Origin: Trachythela sp. YZ-2020
Taxonomy: Eukaryota > Cnidaria > Anthozoa > Malacalcyonacea > Clavulariidae
Direction of reading: 5' to 3'
DNA: 64,000 nucleotides
NCBI GenBank assembly: GCA_016169945.1
Contig: JADLSH010000358.1
Coordinates: 5,489,001 to 5,553,000, forward strand
Below the pieces are notes generated by a model. It had not been told where the DNA came from. It was given only the letters and a program-made list of their open reading frames with translations, and made no database searches. Shown here piece by piece: positions 36,160 to 47,067 of this stretch (position 1 is the stretch's first letter; every line of letters begins with the position of its first letter). Made by a program: the position numbers and the translations under genes.

Positions 36160-37880
36160 TTAACTATTTCTACATATTTAATGTTATAAACACAAATTCA
36201 TTTGACGAATGTCATTTATGATTTCGCTTTTGTAACATTGAACAACTGTCTGTGTAGAAAAATTTAAAAAGAAGAAGATATGCCTTACCAGCGTGCTATG
36301 ATTATTAACTCTTTTAATGGCTTAATGCCACCTACGTGGAAAAATGGCTAAGCATCGAGAATGCAAAAACACTTCAATTCGCTTCAGCCAAGTCAAAGTT
36401 TTCTATTGATTATGTTCTACATCAATCGCCATGTAATGTATTATTATGGTTCTATAAATTTAAGTGGATTCTTGTCCCTTGATTCCAATTCAGTGACACA
36501 AAGTCAAAGTTCCAAGTTAGTAATAATATGTATATAATGCAACAAACAGTACTGTCTTTAGTAGGACTATAGTATTTAGAATATAGTATACTTTACATGG
36601 TATATTTTCATCCTTAATATGGAAGACAACAAAACCTTTTCATAAATGCTATAGCCATCCCTGACTCCAATCTTGGAAACAGACCTAAGAGTTCAACCTC
36701 TGAAGTACTAGCCTTGCACTAAGCCCTTACCAGAGCTATAGTTTCGGGTTAGTACTCCAAAGGTCTTGCACAATGCATCCTGGGAGTCAGGATGTTCTTC
36801 TGATAACTACTAATGACCAAGAAAACTAATTAAACATCAGTAAGAGCATTTCTATTCTTCAGCATAACATGTGATGCACAACATAACATGTGATGACATA
36901 ACATGTGATGTACATTTGTTAAATCATTACTGGCAATGCATATGTGCCCTCTATATTACTAACTGTATGGCAATGTCACTTGATTGTCCACCAGCACCAC
37001 CGCACAATTTTGTTTACAAAAAAGAGGCATTTGCGTGGTACAAATATGTTGATGGTGACCAATTCTCCATATATAAGCATCATTTGGATTGTTCTAAAGT
37101 TGTTTAATTAATGAATTACCCTTATACAGCATAATATTTATGGATATCAAGCCAAATCAAAATCCTAACAACCCAGTCTCCAGTTATATGAATGAACATG
37201 TACAGTCTGTGATTCTTGTTCACCTCAAGTGTTTTGGCATGTTAGTACCAATCTATAATAAAATGTATAAATATAATTTACCATCACGAGCCTTGTTGTA
37301 CGTCGCTTTTTCTGTCCGGCACATCCAGAAATACTATTCGAGGGTCCATTTTAATCTTTAAATAAATACAGACCATTTGTATCTTGAAAAACATTTCAAA
37401 TGAACGCGAAACCGCTAGTAGCTTCGTTGGAAAAATTGACTAAAAAAGCATAAATATTACATGAAAGCTCATAAGAAACAACTTTACCTTCAAATATACA
37501 TCTTCTAAGTCGTAACAGTACCACTCTTCTAGCATTTTTCTACAAAAATTACCGAGTTTTTTAAGAAAATTTTATGTTGAAACCTGCACGGCACAAAATA
37601 GGGGCGAAAAATTAAAGTAAAGAGGGGCAAATAATTATTCCGGTCGGGTAATTACACTCCTGTTGATTTCCGAATGCTGATTGGATAGCTTGGTCAATAA
37701 CTACCGGAGAATCATCACCTCGGCATTTTGAGTTTCCTTGCCAAATGTAAACAATAAACGAATGAAAATATTTGTATATTTTATATATTTAAAGATGATG
37801 TAATATCCGTTCTGCGCATAAGTTCTGCGCGTAACAATGTATTCTTTACGTTCTGTAATATAATTTTTAGATTTCCCGTT
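36160..37880. other. No gene seen
   Basis: ACATAACATGTGATG occurs three times at 36865-36910. Short frames (36871-37107, 37140-37361) show no domain or splice context I can support. 37790-37830 (GTTCTGCGCATAAGTTCTGC) is related to the reverse complement of the 16-bp tandem repeat at 51950. Confidence 0.4.
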
Positions 37881-37885
37881 GTATT

Positions 37886-38015
37886 ATACAATTACTTTAT
37901 GGTTTCCGTGTTTGGATGGCCTGATCCAAACACGCGGGTATGTTGCGAGAGTTAAGAAAAGCGCGCGAAATCTCGAGCCGAAGGCGAGTGATTTTGCGAG
38001 CTTTTCTTAACTCAA
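37886..38015. repeat. Half of a foldback MITE
   Basis: ACAATTACTTTATGGTTTCC, GTGTTTGGATGGCCTGATCC and GTTAAGAAAAGCGCGCGAAA match the left arm of the element at 61477-61663. The right arm ends early at CTTTTCTTAACTC, so this copy is truncated. Confidence 0.75.
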
Positions 38016-38036
38016 GTCTTTTAATATTATTGTGAT

Positions 38037-39236
38037 TCTTAATCGTCCTGTACGAGCCCATTGAGTTGATTTACCTATACATGCTGGCGTTAAATTTTAC
38101 GAGCATTAAAAGACACAACATTTTGGATTTTCATGGTCTAAGCATGGACATCATAGTTAATACTGTAGACTACGTCGGTCTTCGGCCAATTTTACAATAG
38201 AAGTACTACGCCATAGCTATTAAAATGGTTTTCAAAATATAGTTTTCTGTTTGGCATAAAGCCGTAAACATGATATTGTACAATGAAGTAAAACGAATTA
38301 CCTCACGAAAGCTTTGAAATGCCATCTTTCAATATTGCCCCCAAAACAACTTGCTGTTTGTACGCCTTCGGGTTTGTTCGAAAAATATATTTACTCAGAA
38401 CCCTTTTTCTTTTGCCAAACAATTCGGTTGCCAGCAGTTTTAATTTACAAGTTCCCATTTGCTTTTCTTGAACATCACAAGTTTTTGCACATCTAATGCC
38501 TGCAGACTCGGTGTATTAATAACAAACATTGTTTTTGAAAGCTGTAAAACAACTTTGCTTTGTTAACAATGTTTTGTTAGGATCTTCTGCAATACGCATG
38601 CGTTGACAATTGTTTTTCAACTTCAAAAAAATGGAATTTCATTTGATTGCTATAAAATTCCAAAATTTATGGCTTATAATGAGCAAATTTAATTTTATAT
38701 GTTCTATTTCTCATTTGTTTGGTCTATATAAACGGTTTTGATCAAGTATTATATATTTTATCTCGGAACTTTCTAAAATGCTCAAATTCATGTCTGAATA
38801 GTTCAATTTCAGTTGCTTCATGTTTTGACGCACGCTTTTCAGCCAATCAAAAACGTTCTTATATTAGATATATATTTCAACATAGATTTATTCTTGGGTT
38901 AAATGTCTTAACCCAGGGTTAACTAATCGCACGGTTATCGACCTTTGAGCGACGTCAAATTAACCTAGGATTAGCTAACCCAGGGTTAAGGATTTTTAAC
39001 CCTGGGTTAACGCTAATCCTGGGTTAAGTTAGCCGGCTTTTGAACAACCGGTCCCTGGGGCGGTTCAAAAGACGATTAACGCTAACCCAGGGTTAAAATT
39101 CCCTTATCCAGGGTTAACTTTTAACCCAGGGTTAGTTTGCGTTGCACAAAGCTCCATTAGTCTAACCTAGGGTTAAAGAGCGGGTTAAATTTAACCCACC
39201 TCGCTAGGTGGGTTAACTTGTTAATCGGCCGATTAA
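38037..39236. repeat. Roughly 1-kb direct repeat, copy A, with AACCCAGGGTTAA cluster
   Basis: It matches 39373-40424 along its length (for example GCATGGACATCATAGTTA, ACCTCACGAAAGCTTTGAA, TCTAATGCCTGCAGA, GACGCACGCTTTTCAGCCAA). The last 340 bases (38895-39236) hold more than ten half-sites CCAGGGTTAA/TTAACCCTGG, often as full palindromes. No open frame above 67 residues. Confidence 0.8.
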
Positions 39237-39372
39237 CTCGTAAAAATGGACGTCGAAAGGAGTGGAAAACACGTTGACAAGTAAAAATCTCGGTGAAACA
39301 AACAGTGTACAAAGATTTTATGGATGAAAACCAACCTCAAACAGTAAATTCTAAGTCTATGAATACTACTTA

Positions 39373-40424
39373 GATTCTTATTCGTGCTGTATATGAGCCT
39401 ATTGAATTGATTTATCTACGTAGTGCTGGCATTATTATACGAACATTAAAGACATAACAACTTTCTATCCGAACATTTCTTTTGGATTGCCATGGTCTAA
39501 GCATGGACATCATAGTTATAGCTACTGTGAAACTACTTCAGCCAATTTACAAAAGAAATATAAACTACATCTACACTATAGCTATATTAAAATGGTTTTC
39601 AACATATAATTTGGTATATTAAAAAGCCGTAAACAAGATTTTGTAAAGTAAAATGAATTACCTCACGAAAGCTTTGAATTGCTATTTTTCAATACGGCCA
39701 CCAAAATCACCCTGCAGTTTCTAAGCCTTCATGCAGGTTTAGTCGAAAAAAATATTTGCTCAGAAAGCATATTTTTGGCCAAATAATTCGGTTGAATTTG
39801 AATTTAATAAATCAGACACGAATTCTTGCACATCTAATGCCTGCAGATACAGTGTATTACTGACAAGCATTGTTTTTTTAAAGCTGTAAAACAACTTTAC
39901 TTTAGCTTCTTTTTCTGTTTTCATGTTTGTCAGAATCTGCAGACACGCATACGTTGAAAATTGTTTTTCAACTTCACAAAAATTGGAATTTCATTTGATT
40001 TGCTGCCATTTATATTCAAATTTTGTGCTCAAATTTATTGCTTCTATTAATAATAAGCAAATTTAATTTTATATGTTTAATTCTATTTCTCATTTGTTTG
40101 GTCTATATAGACGGCTTTGATCAAGTATTATTTATCTCGAAACTTTCTAAAATGCTTAAATTCATGTCTGAATAGTTCAATTTCAGTTGCTTCGTGTTTT
40201 GACGCACGCTTTTCAGCCAATCAAAAACGTTCTTATTTTAGATATATATTTTAACATAGATTTAATCTTGGGTTAAATGTCTTAAACCAGAGTTAACTAA
40301 TCGCACCGCTAACCGACCTTTGAGCAACGCCAAATTAACCCAGGATTATATAGCTAACCCAGGGTTAAGGATTTTTAACCCTGGTTTAGCGCTAATCCTG
40401 GGTTAAGTTAATCGACTTTTGAAC
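39373..40424. repeat. Roughly 1-kb direct repeat, copy B
   Basis: Same family and orientation as copy A, also ending in CCAGGGTTAA palindromes (40263-40410) but with fewer of them. The next element starts directly after it, at about 40428. Confidence 0.8.
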
Positions 40425-40427
40425 AAT

Positions 40428-42168
40428 ATATAGGGCGGTGCGACGACAGTGCATTCGTTGGTCGACGTGCGATGGGACAGTGACCTGGGACGAGCATGTT
40501 TTCGCGCGAAAATAAAAAAAAAACAGATTTTCATTTTTTGACAGTTTTTGGCGATTTTTTCTCACTATTTTACTTGTGAGAAGAAAACTGTTCAGGTCTA
40601 CAAGTAAAATATTGCTTTCCCTATGGATACGTTATATTTTTGGTGTAGAAATCGTTGTGAAAGAGATTTAATGTGGACTGCATGTTGTCCCTGCTCGTTG
40701 CCGACTTCCATGGCGGCGAAAATATACTTTTACAACGACGGTATCGCTTCTTAAATATTTAACAATTATTCGCCGAAGGCGAGGTGAATATCGGTGAATA
40801 AAAACCGAGACGAAGTCGAGGTTTTTATTCACCGATATTCACCGAGCCTGAGGCGAATAATTGTTTTAGTAAAATTACATAGGTGATTATTTGGAAAAGA
40901 ATAGAAAATGCACATTTCAATAATATTTTAATTGAATATTTACGATAAAAGCGGCTTTAGGTGATTATCGCGTATTAATCCGAGGCAGCGCAACCAATCA
41001 GCGTTGAAAATTTTCAATAATCACCTATGTAATTTTACTAAATGCTAATAACAGCACCTTAGGATGTGGGTATGTTGAGTTTATTTGCTTAATATCTCAC
41101 GCTTATATTTTATAAAGTTTGTTTCAAGTAGAAGTCTATTCTTAGGACATATCCGGGCTGAAAACGAATATTTTTAATGTAAAATATTTTCCAGTAGACA
41201 ACCGTCCACAGTCTGAGAACACAACATATAGTAACAGCAGATATATAGTTTAATGCCTTTCTTATGGCATTCACAGCAAAGTAGTGAGCTTTTGTTGTCA
41301 AAAGCATGTGTTTAGTTTGAAAAATAACATGCATATAACCATTGGCCTTAGTTAGCGTTCGATAGAAGAAACATTTATAGCTTCCACAGCGTAGTCCAGA
41401 TTGCAAAAAGGATAGCGCGGAAGAATCAACCTCAAAATGCTATATTTAAGCAAAATTTATCGCCTATCTCTCCCAAAAAATTTACGGTGGGGGAAAAGTT
41501 TTAACCAACAATGCGCTCAGCATATTTGCGAAAATTGGATTTTTAGTAAATTGAGCTACATGTATAAAGAGGATCAGTTTGGAAAATACTGTACTAATCC
41601 TGTTTCAACAGTCGTAAAACTTAAGCCACACATATATTGAGCTAGCAATTTCAAAAGAACCAGCGGCTAGTCAAATTATCAGAACATCTTTGCTGTTGTG
41701 TGAAAAACAATTACTGGTTAACCGTCCTGAAAAGAGGCTTTGAAAGGGTCAAATTTCAGCCATGATATCTCCTAAGAATCTACTCCGATATTAACGATTA
41801 TTTTAAGATATAAACTTGAGATAAGAAACTTCAACACGCCTTAGTTTGTAAGAGGGGGGCAGCAAATTGACAAAAGATATTCTCATTTGAAATTCATTCT
41901 CCATTGAAGTGATCAAAGGCAAGCGCATTATCGATAATTTATTTTTTTCTGACAGCAGAATTATTGCTAAATCCAAGCATTTTACGTACTCAGAGCGATA
42001 CTATACATGTACATTCAATGAGTTTATACTAAAAATTGGCACATGAACTAGATATGTCAAAATTCTCTTTTTCTTCAAATTTCACCAAGAACGTGCTCGC
42101 CCCAGGCACTTCCATGACACATCGATCCGCCCGCGTGCTCCCGTTGCACCGCCCTATATATAAGCGTC
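40428..42168. mobile_element. DNA transposon with inverted ends TATATAGGGCGGTGC, copy 1
   Basis: The left end TATATAGGGCGGTGCGACG (then TCGACGTGCGATGGGACAGT, GAGCATGTTTTCGCGCG) recurs inverted at 42093-42168 (GTGCTCGCCCCAGGCACTTC ... GCACCGCCCTATATA). A related copy with the same left 900 bases starts at 47068. No transposase frame is recognised, so it is non-autonomous. A second MITE is nested at 40759-41042. Confidence 0.78.
40759..41042. mobile_element. Nested MITE with foldback left end
   Basis: AATTATTCGCCGAAGGCGAG, then GTGAATATCGGTGAATAAAA, folds back on GGTTTTTATTCACCGATATT and CGAGCCTGAGGCGAATAATT. The outer pair is AGTAAAATTACATAGGTGAT against ATCACCTATGTAATTTTACT. The copy of the host element at 47.4 kb lacks it, so it inserted after duplication. 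Confidence 0.8.
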
Positions 42169-42361
42169 CTGGTATAAACGAAAAATTGGTTCCGCCGCTC
42201 TTGCTGAAGTTCCAAAAAGCTATTTATAAGTTATGATTCGGACTTATTCAGACTATAAAGCTATTTATAATTCGCCCAGAGGATTACATTTAAATCACTC
42301 TGGCAGTTTGTTGTTACAAAATAATTTTAAGCTTGCTATTGCAAATTGACAGTTTGAGAGT

Positions 42362-43102
42362 GTGAGTACTGATTCTGGAGAATTTATCTCAAATTTAAAT
42401 CCGAATTTAATTCCGAGTTGTCTTAATACTAGGGGGTTTAAAATGGCATTACTTAATATAGTCAGTCTTCCGAAACATGTTGATGAATTGCGCATATCTA
42501 GACTCTTTCTCCATTTTGATCTGCTTGCTCTGAATGAAACCAGACTGGATTCATCTATCTCGGATGGTCTAGTCAAAATTCGTGGCTACGATATCGTCAG
42601 AAACGACAGATCACGTAGAGGGGGAGGTGTTTGTATCTACCTCCGTAGTACTATCAGTAAAATCCGAAATCCTGATGATATTGAAGCAATTTGTTTGGAA
42701 ATTTCTAAACCAAATTCTCGAAACTTTATCGTTGCATCCGTTTATCGTCCACCGAGCTCTACATCTGAGTTTTTCTTAACATTTGAAAAAATGATTGATG
42801 ACGAAAATAAAGAACTTCACATCCTAGGAGACCTAAATTGTAATATGTTGGCGAATATTTCTAATCAACCAACTAAAACACTTAAAGGAATTCTTGAAAC
42901 ATATCAATTATCTCAGCTCATTACTGAGGCTACACGAATAACGACTAGTTCCTGCACTCTTATAGATCATTATATAACATCTATGCCAGAAAAAATTGTT
43001 CAGTCTGGAGTAATACACACAGGAATTAGTGACCATAGCTTAATCTATGGTATTAGGAAAATAAATCCTGTTTTAAGTACCCGAAAAAAAGGTCGAAGTT
43101 AG
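42362..43102 (+). pseudogene. LINE endonuclease domain
   Basis: 246 residues with the apurinic endonuclease motifs: FKMALLNIVSLPKHVDELRI, LALNETRLDSS (catalytic Glu), RRGGGVCIYLR, VASVYRPPSS, LGDLNCNML (Asp/Asn) and ISDHSLIYG (Asp-His). It nicks target DNA to prime reverse transcription. It ends prematurely because a run of seven A (about 43084-43090) shifts the frame; with one A fewer it reads on into KKVEVRN and the RT frame. TTG or GTG codons upstream are also in frame, so the true start is unknown. Confidence 0.88.
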
Positions 43103-43106
43103 AAAC

Positions 43107-45233
43107 ATGAAAAGATTTAATGAAGAGCGTTTTAATGAGGATCTTCTTACCCAATCTTGGGAACAAATTGTACTAAAGTCAGATACAGATTCTATGTGGG
43201 CCTGTTGGAAGGAACTATTTCTGGAAGTTCTTGATAAACATGCCCCAATTCAACATATTAGAAAACGGTCGTCTAGTGTCCCGTGGGTTACCGCAGATAT
43301 TAAAAAACTTATATTTGAAAGAGATAAAAAGAAACGTAAAGCAATGATTACTAAACAAAGTACCGATTGGGATGTGTACAAAACATCCAGGAATCTGGTC
43401 AATATTGCTTTACGACATGCTAAGGCTGAATATTATCGTAACAAAATAGCTCAACAAAATAATAATCCTAAAGAGGCATGGAAAACAATCAATGATTTAT
43501 TAGGCCGATCTTCTAATGAGACCATTGTAAATGAATTGAAGATTAATGATTCTAAAATTACTTCTAATGAAGAAATAGCTAATGCCTTTAATGAATATTT
43601 CACCAATATTGGCCCTAGCCTGGCTAATTCTATCGACGAATCCAATACCTCGTTTAAAACATTTGTGAAATCTGCTGAATCTAAAATGGATCGTTTTAGG
43701 CTGGTGTCAGTGGGTAAAGTAGTTAAGCTTTTGAAAGGCTTATCAAATTGTAAAGCAGCTGGTCTTGATAAAATATCTGGTAAAATTTTAAAAGTTGCTG
43801 CTAATACTATTGCCCCATCACTTACGTATATTTTTAATCATGGCTTGATTTCAAATTGCTTTCCATATGAATGGAAAATGGCAAGACTTGTACCAATTCA
43901 CAAAAAAGGCCCGCGGAATTTAACAGAGAATTATAGGCCAATTTCAATCTTGCCTTCAATTAGCAAAATAATGGAAAGAATAATGTATGACCAGATATAC
44001 CAATATCTTAGTGACAACTCTTTACTTTCTGAACACCAATTTGGCTTCCGCAAATTTCACTCCACTGCTTCGGCACTACTAGATAGTACGAACAGTTGGT
44101 ATGTTAATATGGACCGGAAAAAGTTTAATTTGGTTGTTTTGTTAGATCTTAAGAAGGCATTTGATACAATCGACCATGGTATTCTGTTGAGCAAATTAGA
44201 ACTTTATGGCATAACGGGAAGTGCTCTGTCGATGATACGTTCATACTTATCTGATCGTAATCAAAAATGTCAGTTGGGTGACCTTATGTCAACTGAAAGG
44301 CGTGTTACATGTGGTATTCCTCAAGGGTCTATTCTTGGCCCTCTCTTTTTCCTTGTATACATAAATGATCTTCCAGAATGTTTAAATCAGGCTACTCCTC
44401 GGCTGTTTGCCGACGATACTAATCTTACAGTAGCTGGTGAAAGTATTCAGGAAATTGAGTTGAACATGAATAGTGATCTTGCATGCATAAATGAGTGGCT
44501 TTTGGCCAATAAACTGAGCCTTAATGTTACAAAAACAGAATTTATACTCATAGGTTCAGCTCATAAACTAAACAACCTTGTTACACAGCCAGATCTCAAA
44601 ATTAATCATAAAAAAATTAAACAAGTCTGTAACGCTACCGTACTTGGAGTAGAACTTGATGATAAATTATCTTGGAATAGACACATTGATAAAGTTGCTA
44701 AAAAAGTTACCTCGGGAATAGGAGCTATCAGAAAAATTCGTGATTTCGTTGATCGAGACACTTTGATTTCTATCTACAATGCCTTAATTAATCCTCATTT
44801 TGACTATTGCAGTGAGGTATGGGATACCTTGGGTGTCGGACTTTCAAACAGGCTTCAAAAACTCCAAAATAGAGCTGCTAGAGTCATAATGAACTTTGGA
44901 AATGATATTTCTGGACCAGAAGCAATAAAAGGGTTAGGATGGGAAACTCTTGAGACTCGACGAGCCAAGTCAAAAGCAAAAACAATGTACAAGGTTTTAA
45001 ACAACCTGGCTCCGAGCTCTCTTGCGGAACTGTTTGAACAAAAGAGAAATATTACTCAATACGACCTCAGGGGCTCTTCTACCTCGCTGCAGTTGCCTCA
45101 ACCAAAAACTGAAAAGTTAAAGAAAAGTTTCTCATACGATGGAGCTAGAGTTTGGAATTCTTTACCTGCAGATGTGCGTAATTCGGATACATTGACAATA
45201 TTCAAAAACGGAATTCGTGCTCATACCTCCTAA
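43107..45233 (+). CDS. LINE reverse transcriptase
   Basis: 708 uninterrupted residues. RT blocks in order: LVPIHKKGPRNLTENYRPIS, QFGFRKFHSTASALL, VVLLDLKKAFDTIDHGIL (catalytic Asp), GIPQGSILGPLFFLVYINDL, RLFADDTNLTV (FADD, both Asp present), KLSLNVTKTEFILIGS and LGVELDDKLSWNRHI. The C-terminal region contains NPHFDYCSEVWDTLG and LQKLQNRAARVI, then FSYDGARVWNSLP. All expected catalytic residues are kept, which makes this the best-preserved retroelement protein in the window apart from the recombinase. It lacks its own start because it is the continuation of the endonuclease frame. Confidence 0.93.
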   Translation: MKRFNEERFNEDLLTQSWEQIVLKSDTDSMWACWKELFLEVLDKHAPIQHIRKRSSSVPWVTADIKKLIFERDKKKRKAMITKQSTDWDVYKTSRNLVNIALRHAKAEYYRNKIAQQNNNPKEAWKTINDLLGRSSNETIVNELKINDSKITSNEEIANAFNEYFTNIGPSLANSIDESNTSFKTFVKSAESKMDRFRLVSVGKVVKLLKGLSNCKAAGLDKISGKILKVAANTIAPSLTYIFNHGLISNCFPYEWKMARLVPIHKKGPRNLTENYRPISILPSISKIMERIMYDQIYQYLSDNSLLSEHQFGFRKFHSTASALLDSTNSWYVNMDRKKFNLVVLLDLKKAFDTIDHGILLSKLELYGITGSALSMIRSYLSDRNQKCQLGDLMSTERRVTCGIPQGSILGPLFFLVYINDLPECLNQATPRLFADDTNLTVAGESIQEIELNMNSDLACINEWLLANKLSLNVTKTEFILIGSAHKLNNLVTQPDLKINHKKIKQVCNATVLGVELDDKLSWNRHIDKVAKKVTSGIGAIRKIRDFVDRDTLISIYNALINPHFDYCSEVWDTLGVGLSNRLQKLQNRAARVIMNFGNDISGPEAIKGLGWETLETRRAKSKAKTMYKVLNNLAPSSLAELFEQKRNITQYDLRGSSTSLQLPQPKTEKLKKSFSYDGARVWNSLPADVRNSDTLTIFKNGIRAHTS

Positions 45234-45489
45234 ATTTTTTTCTAAATTAAATTCTATTCTTCTGTAATTCAATTTTTAAATTTATGCATGCCTTATCTGT
45301 CATACTTGTGTTCAGTATAGCGTATCGTAGATGTGGTTCATTGTCCTATATAATATGTATGTAATGTATATAATTGTATAATATTATGTTCTTAAATATG
45401 TTATTCACACGCCCCTCGTGGAAACCAGCTTTAAAGTTGACGAGGCTAGCGTGTGACTTTTAAATAAAGTTTTACTACTACTACCAATT

Positions 45490-45750
45490 CCACTCCTTAC
45501 AATTCGCCATACTTTTGAGATCAGTGAGATGACCACCCATGACACCCATGACACGTACCCATGAAACATAGCAATGTGCCCGCCAAACTTTGATGAACTT
45601 TAGACGTCGCTAGCCGAACTAGTTCTCTCGCACACGCGCTTCGCGCGTGGCTTGGCGACAAAAGGTGAAATTTAATAGAGGCAAAACATTTAGACTTCAG
45701 TTTTCATTAACTTAGCCAATGTAACTATAGCATGGGCAACCTGGGTTTTA
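45490..45750. other. Spacer between LINE and PLE-4
   Basis: A short duplicated phrase (GACACCCATGACACGTACCC) is at 45538-45565. Nothing else is seen. Confidence 0.4.
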
Positions 45751-45790
45751 TATATATATATAATTATGGAATTTACTTGAAATGTTTCTT

Positions 45791-45836
45791 TGTCCCTACT
45801 CCGAGTTTCACGCATTACTGCGATCATCAGGAGACA
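45791..45836 (-). ncRNA. Type-I hammerhead ribozyme motif with complete core after PLE-4
   Basis: On the minus strand, stem I TGTCTC (45836-45831) pairs with GGGACA (45796-45791), including one G-T. The core CTGATGA is at 45830-45824, GAAA at 45809-45806 and the cleavage triplet GTA at 45799-45797. Stem II is CGC/GCG with a six-base loop, and its first position is T-T. Stem III is ACT(C)/(G)AGT, very short. All conserved core bases are present. It begins only about 25 bases past the last recognisable PLE-4 codons, a known location for PLE hammerheads. Confidence 0.85.
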
Positions 45837-45839
45837 TTT

Positions 45840-46835
45840 TGAATATATTTCCGTTACTTTTTCTTTGATTGATGGTGCGAGTTGTTGATGTTGCTTTTCC
45901 GCGGGCAGACCACATTTCCCGCTAAAAATTGTTTTTGATGGACGCACTTCGAAAAGATTTCTGATTTTTTGTTCAGCAGATTTCCGTCGTGAGATTTTAA
46001 TATTAGTAGCTTCTCTTGTAAGCACAGGTTGCACCTTGTTTTTCCACTTGCGTATGGGGCAGCCTTCTTAAGGATGGACCAAGTGGTGTTAAAAGGTCTT
46101 CCGCTTCTCTTTAATCTCCAAATATGCTTCGATAGCTCCGTTCATTCGCGTACTTCTGAATTTTGAATGATTTTTTGTGGTTTCTGTACCTGTCCTTAAA
46201 TTTGCCGGCTGTTACCTCAATGTACCACCAGGGGCGTAGCGATAGGGCATTAGGGGGGCGCGGGGGGGGTGCTACACCCCCCCAATGATACCTCCGTCGG
46301 CAAAATTGGATTCTTGTCAAATTTAAGGTTTAGAATATTAATATGTTATTTCGGAAAAATTGAAAAACAATTTAAGAAAAAGGCAATAAAATGTCGGGAA
46401 ATGAAAAAAAGGATGATAAAATGCCGGGAAAATGGAAATTAAAAGACGATAGAATGTCGGGAAATGAAAAGGACGATAAAATTGAAAGGTGATAAAATGT
46501 CGGGGGAAAGGAAAGGGCGACCTAAATTGTAAACTGTTTAGTTACATCTGTCCATTTTGTGTTGTTCAGAACGATCTTATATTATATAATAAAATTACCT
46601 TGATTTATTATGAAACGATATTTATGAACAAATCATTGACCACGCCCTTTGCCACGCCCATTCTGTCGGCAAAATTGTGGCTTGGACCCCCCCAAACACA
46701 AAGCCTTCGCTACGCCCCTGTGTACCACTTAGTGTCGCCGTTGTCGCAACTCTTTACTTCGGCTTGATAAACTATAGCCTTGGTCAAACAGTTTTCCTGG
46801 AGGGGCATTCATCTTTCTTGCGACATATATATATA
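45840..46835 (-). pseudogene. Penelope-like element copy 4 (PLE-4), Cys-rich linker and GIY-YIG domain
   Basis: On the minus strand, starting at about 46832: CRKKDECP, then TKAIVYQAEVKSCDNGDTK, then (after the hAT insertion is removed) WYIEVTAGKFKDRYRNHKKS and FKIQKYANE. After a frameshift: GRPFNTTWSILKKAAPYASG, KTRCNLCLQEKLLI and LLNKKSEIFSKCVHQKQFL. These are the GIY-YIG endonuclease (WYIEVT where GIY-YIG family members have YIG.T) and the CxxC/CxH tail of PLE proteins. At least two frameshifts break it. The 115-residue open frame on this strand at 46034-45690 is in the wrong frame. The RT is missing. Confidence 0.85.
46229..46720. mobile_element. hAT-type MITE, 492 bp, 8-bp target duplication, inside PLE-4
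   Basis: The ends CAGGGGCGTAGCGA and TCGCTACGCCCCTG are inverted repeats. The octamer TGTACCAC is on both sides (46221-46228 and 46721-46728). Removing the element and one octamer restores the PLE-4 GIY-YIG reading, which confirms the boundaries. Internally, AATGTCGGGAAATGAAAA-type units are repeated about five times (46390-46505). Confidence 0.96.
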
Positions 46836-47067
46836 AACAATCTTGTTTTTTCGTTATAGACAAAAGAGTGCTCAATACCACAAATATTTAGCAGAGCGAA
46901 TTATTTTATCTTAAAATGAATTAATCTATCGCTACTTCAAGTTTCATGTCACTTTCAGTGTCAATCTTCAGGCGATTAAATTCAGTTCGTTAATGATGGC
47001 GTGATCGATAGTTTCCTGACGTGCACCGTCACTGTTCGCGCGCGCGCTCAAACCTTCCCGCCAGGGC

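Larger units (their letters stand above)
42230..45483 (+). mobile_element. CR1/L2-type LINE, nearly full coding region
   Basis: It contains an AP-endonuclease frame (42362-43102) and RT frame (43107-45233) that are one protein apart from a one-base shift. The 3' end after the stop is AT-rich and finishes in TTACTACTACTACC, the short tandem tail typical of the CR1/L2 group. No ORF1 is seen upstream, so the copy is probably 5'-truncated or belongs to a one-ORF lineage. The 5' boundary is uncertain. Confidence 0.85.

Noticed and set aside
38895..39236. Telomere-like repeat
   Set aside because: TTAACCC words are frequent but never run as tandem CCCTAA; they alternate in orientation with irregular spacing.
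45690..46034. 115-residue minus-strand frame as a gene
   Set aside because: The PLE C-terminal tail is clearly encoded in another frame of the same strand, and the end of this frame runs through the hammerhead.
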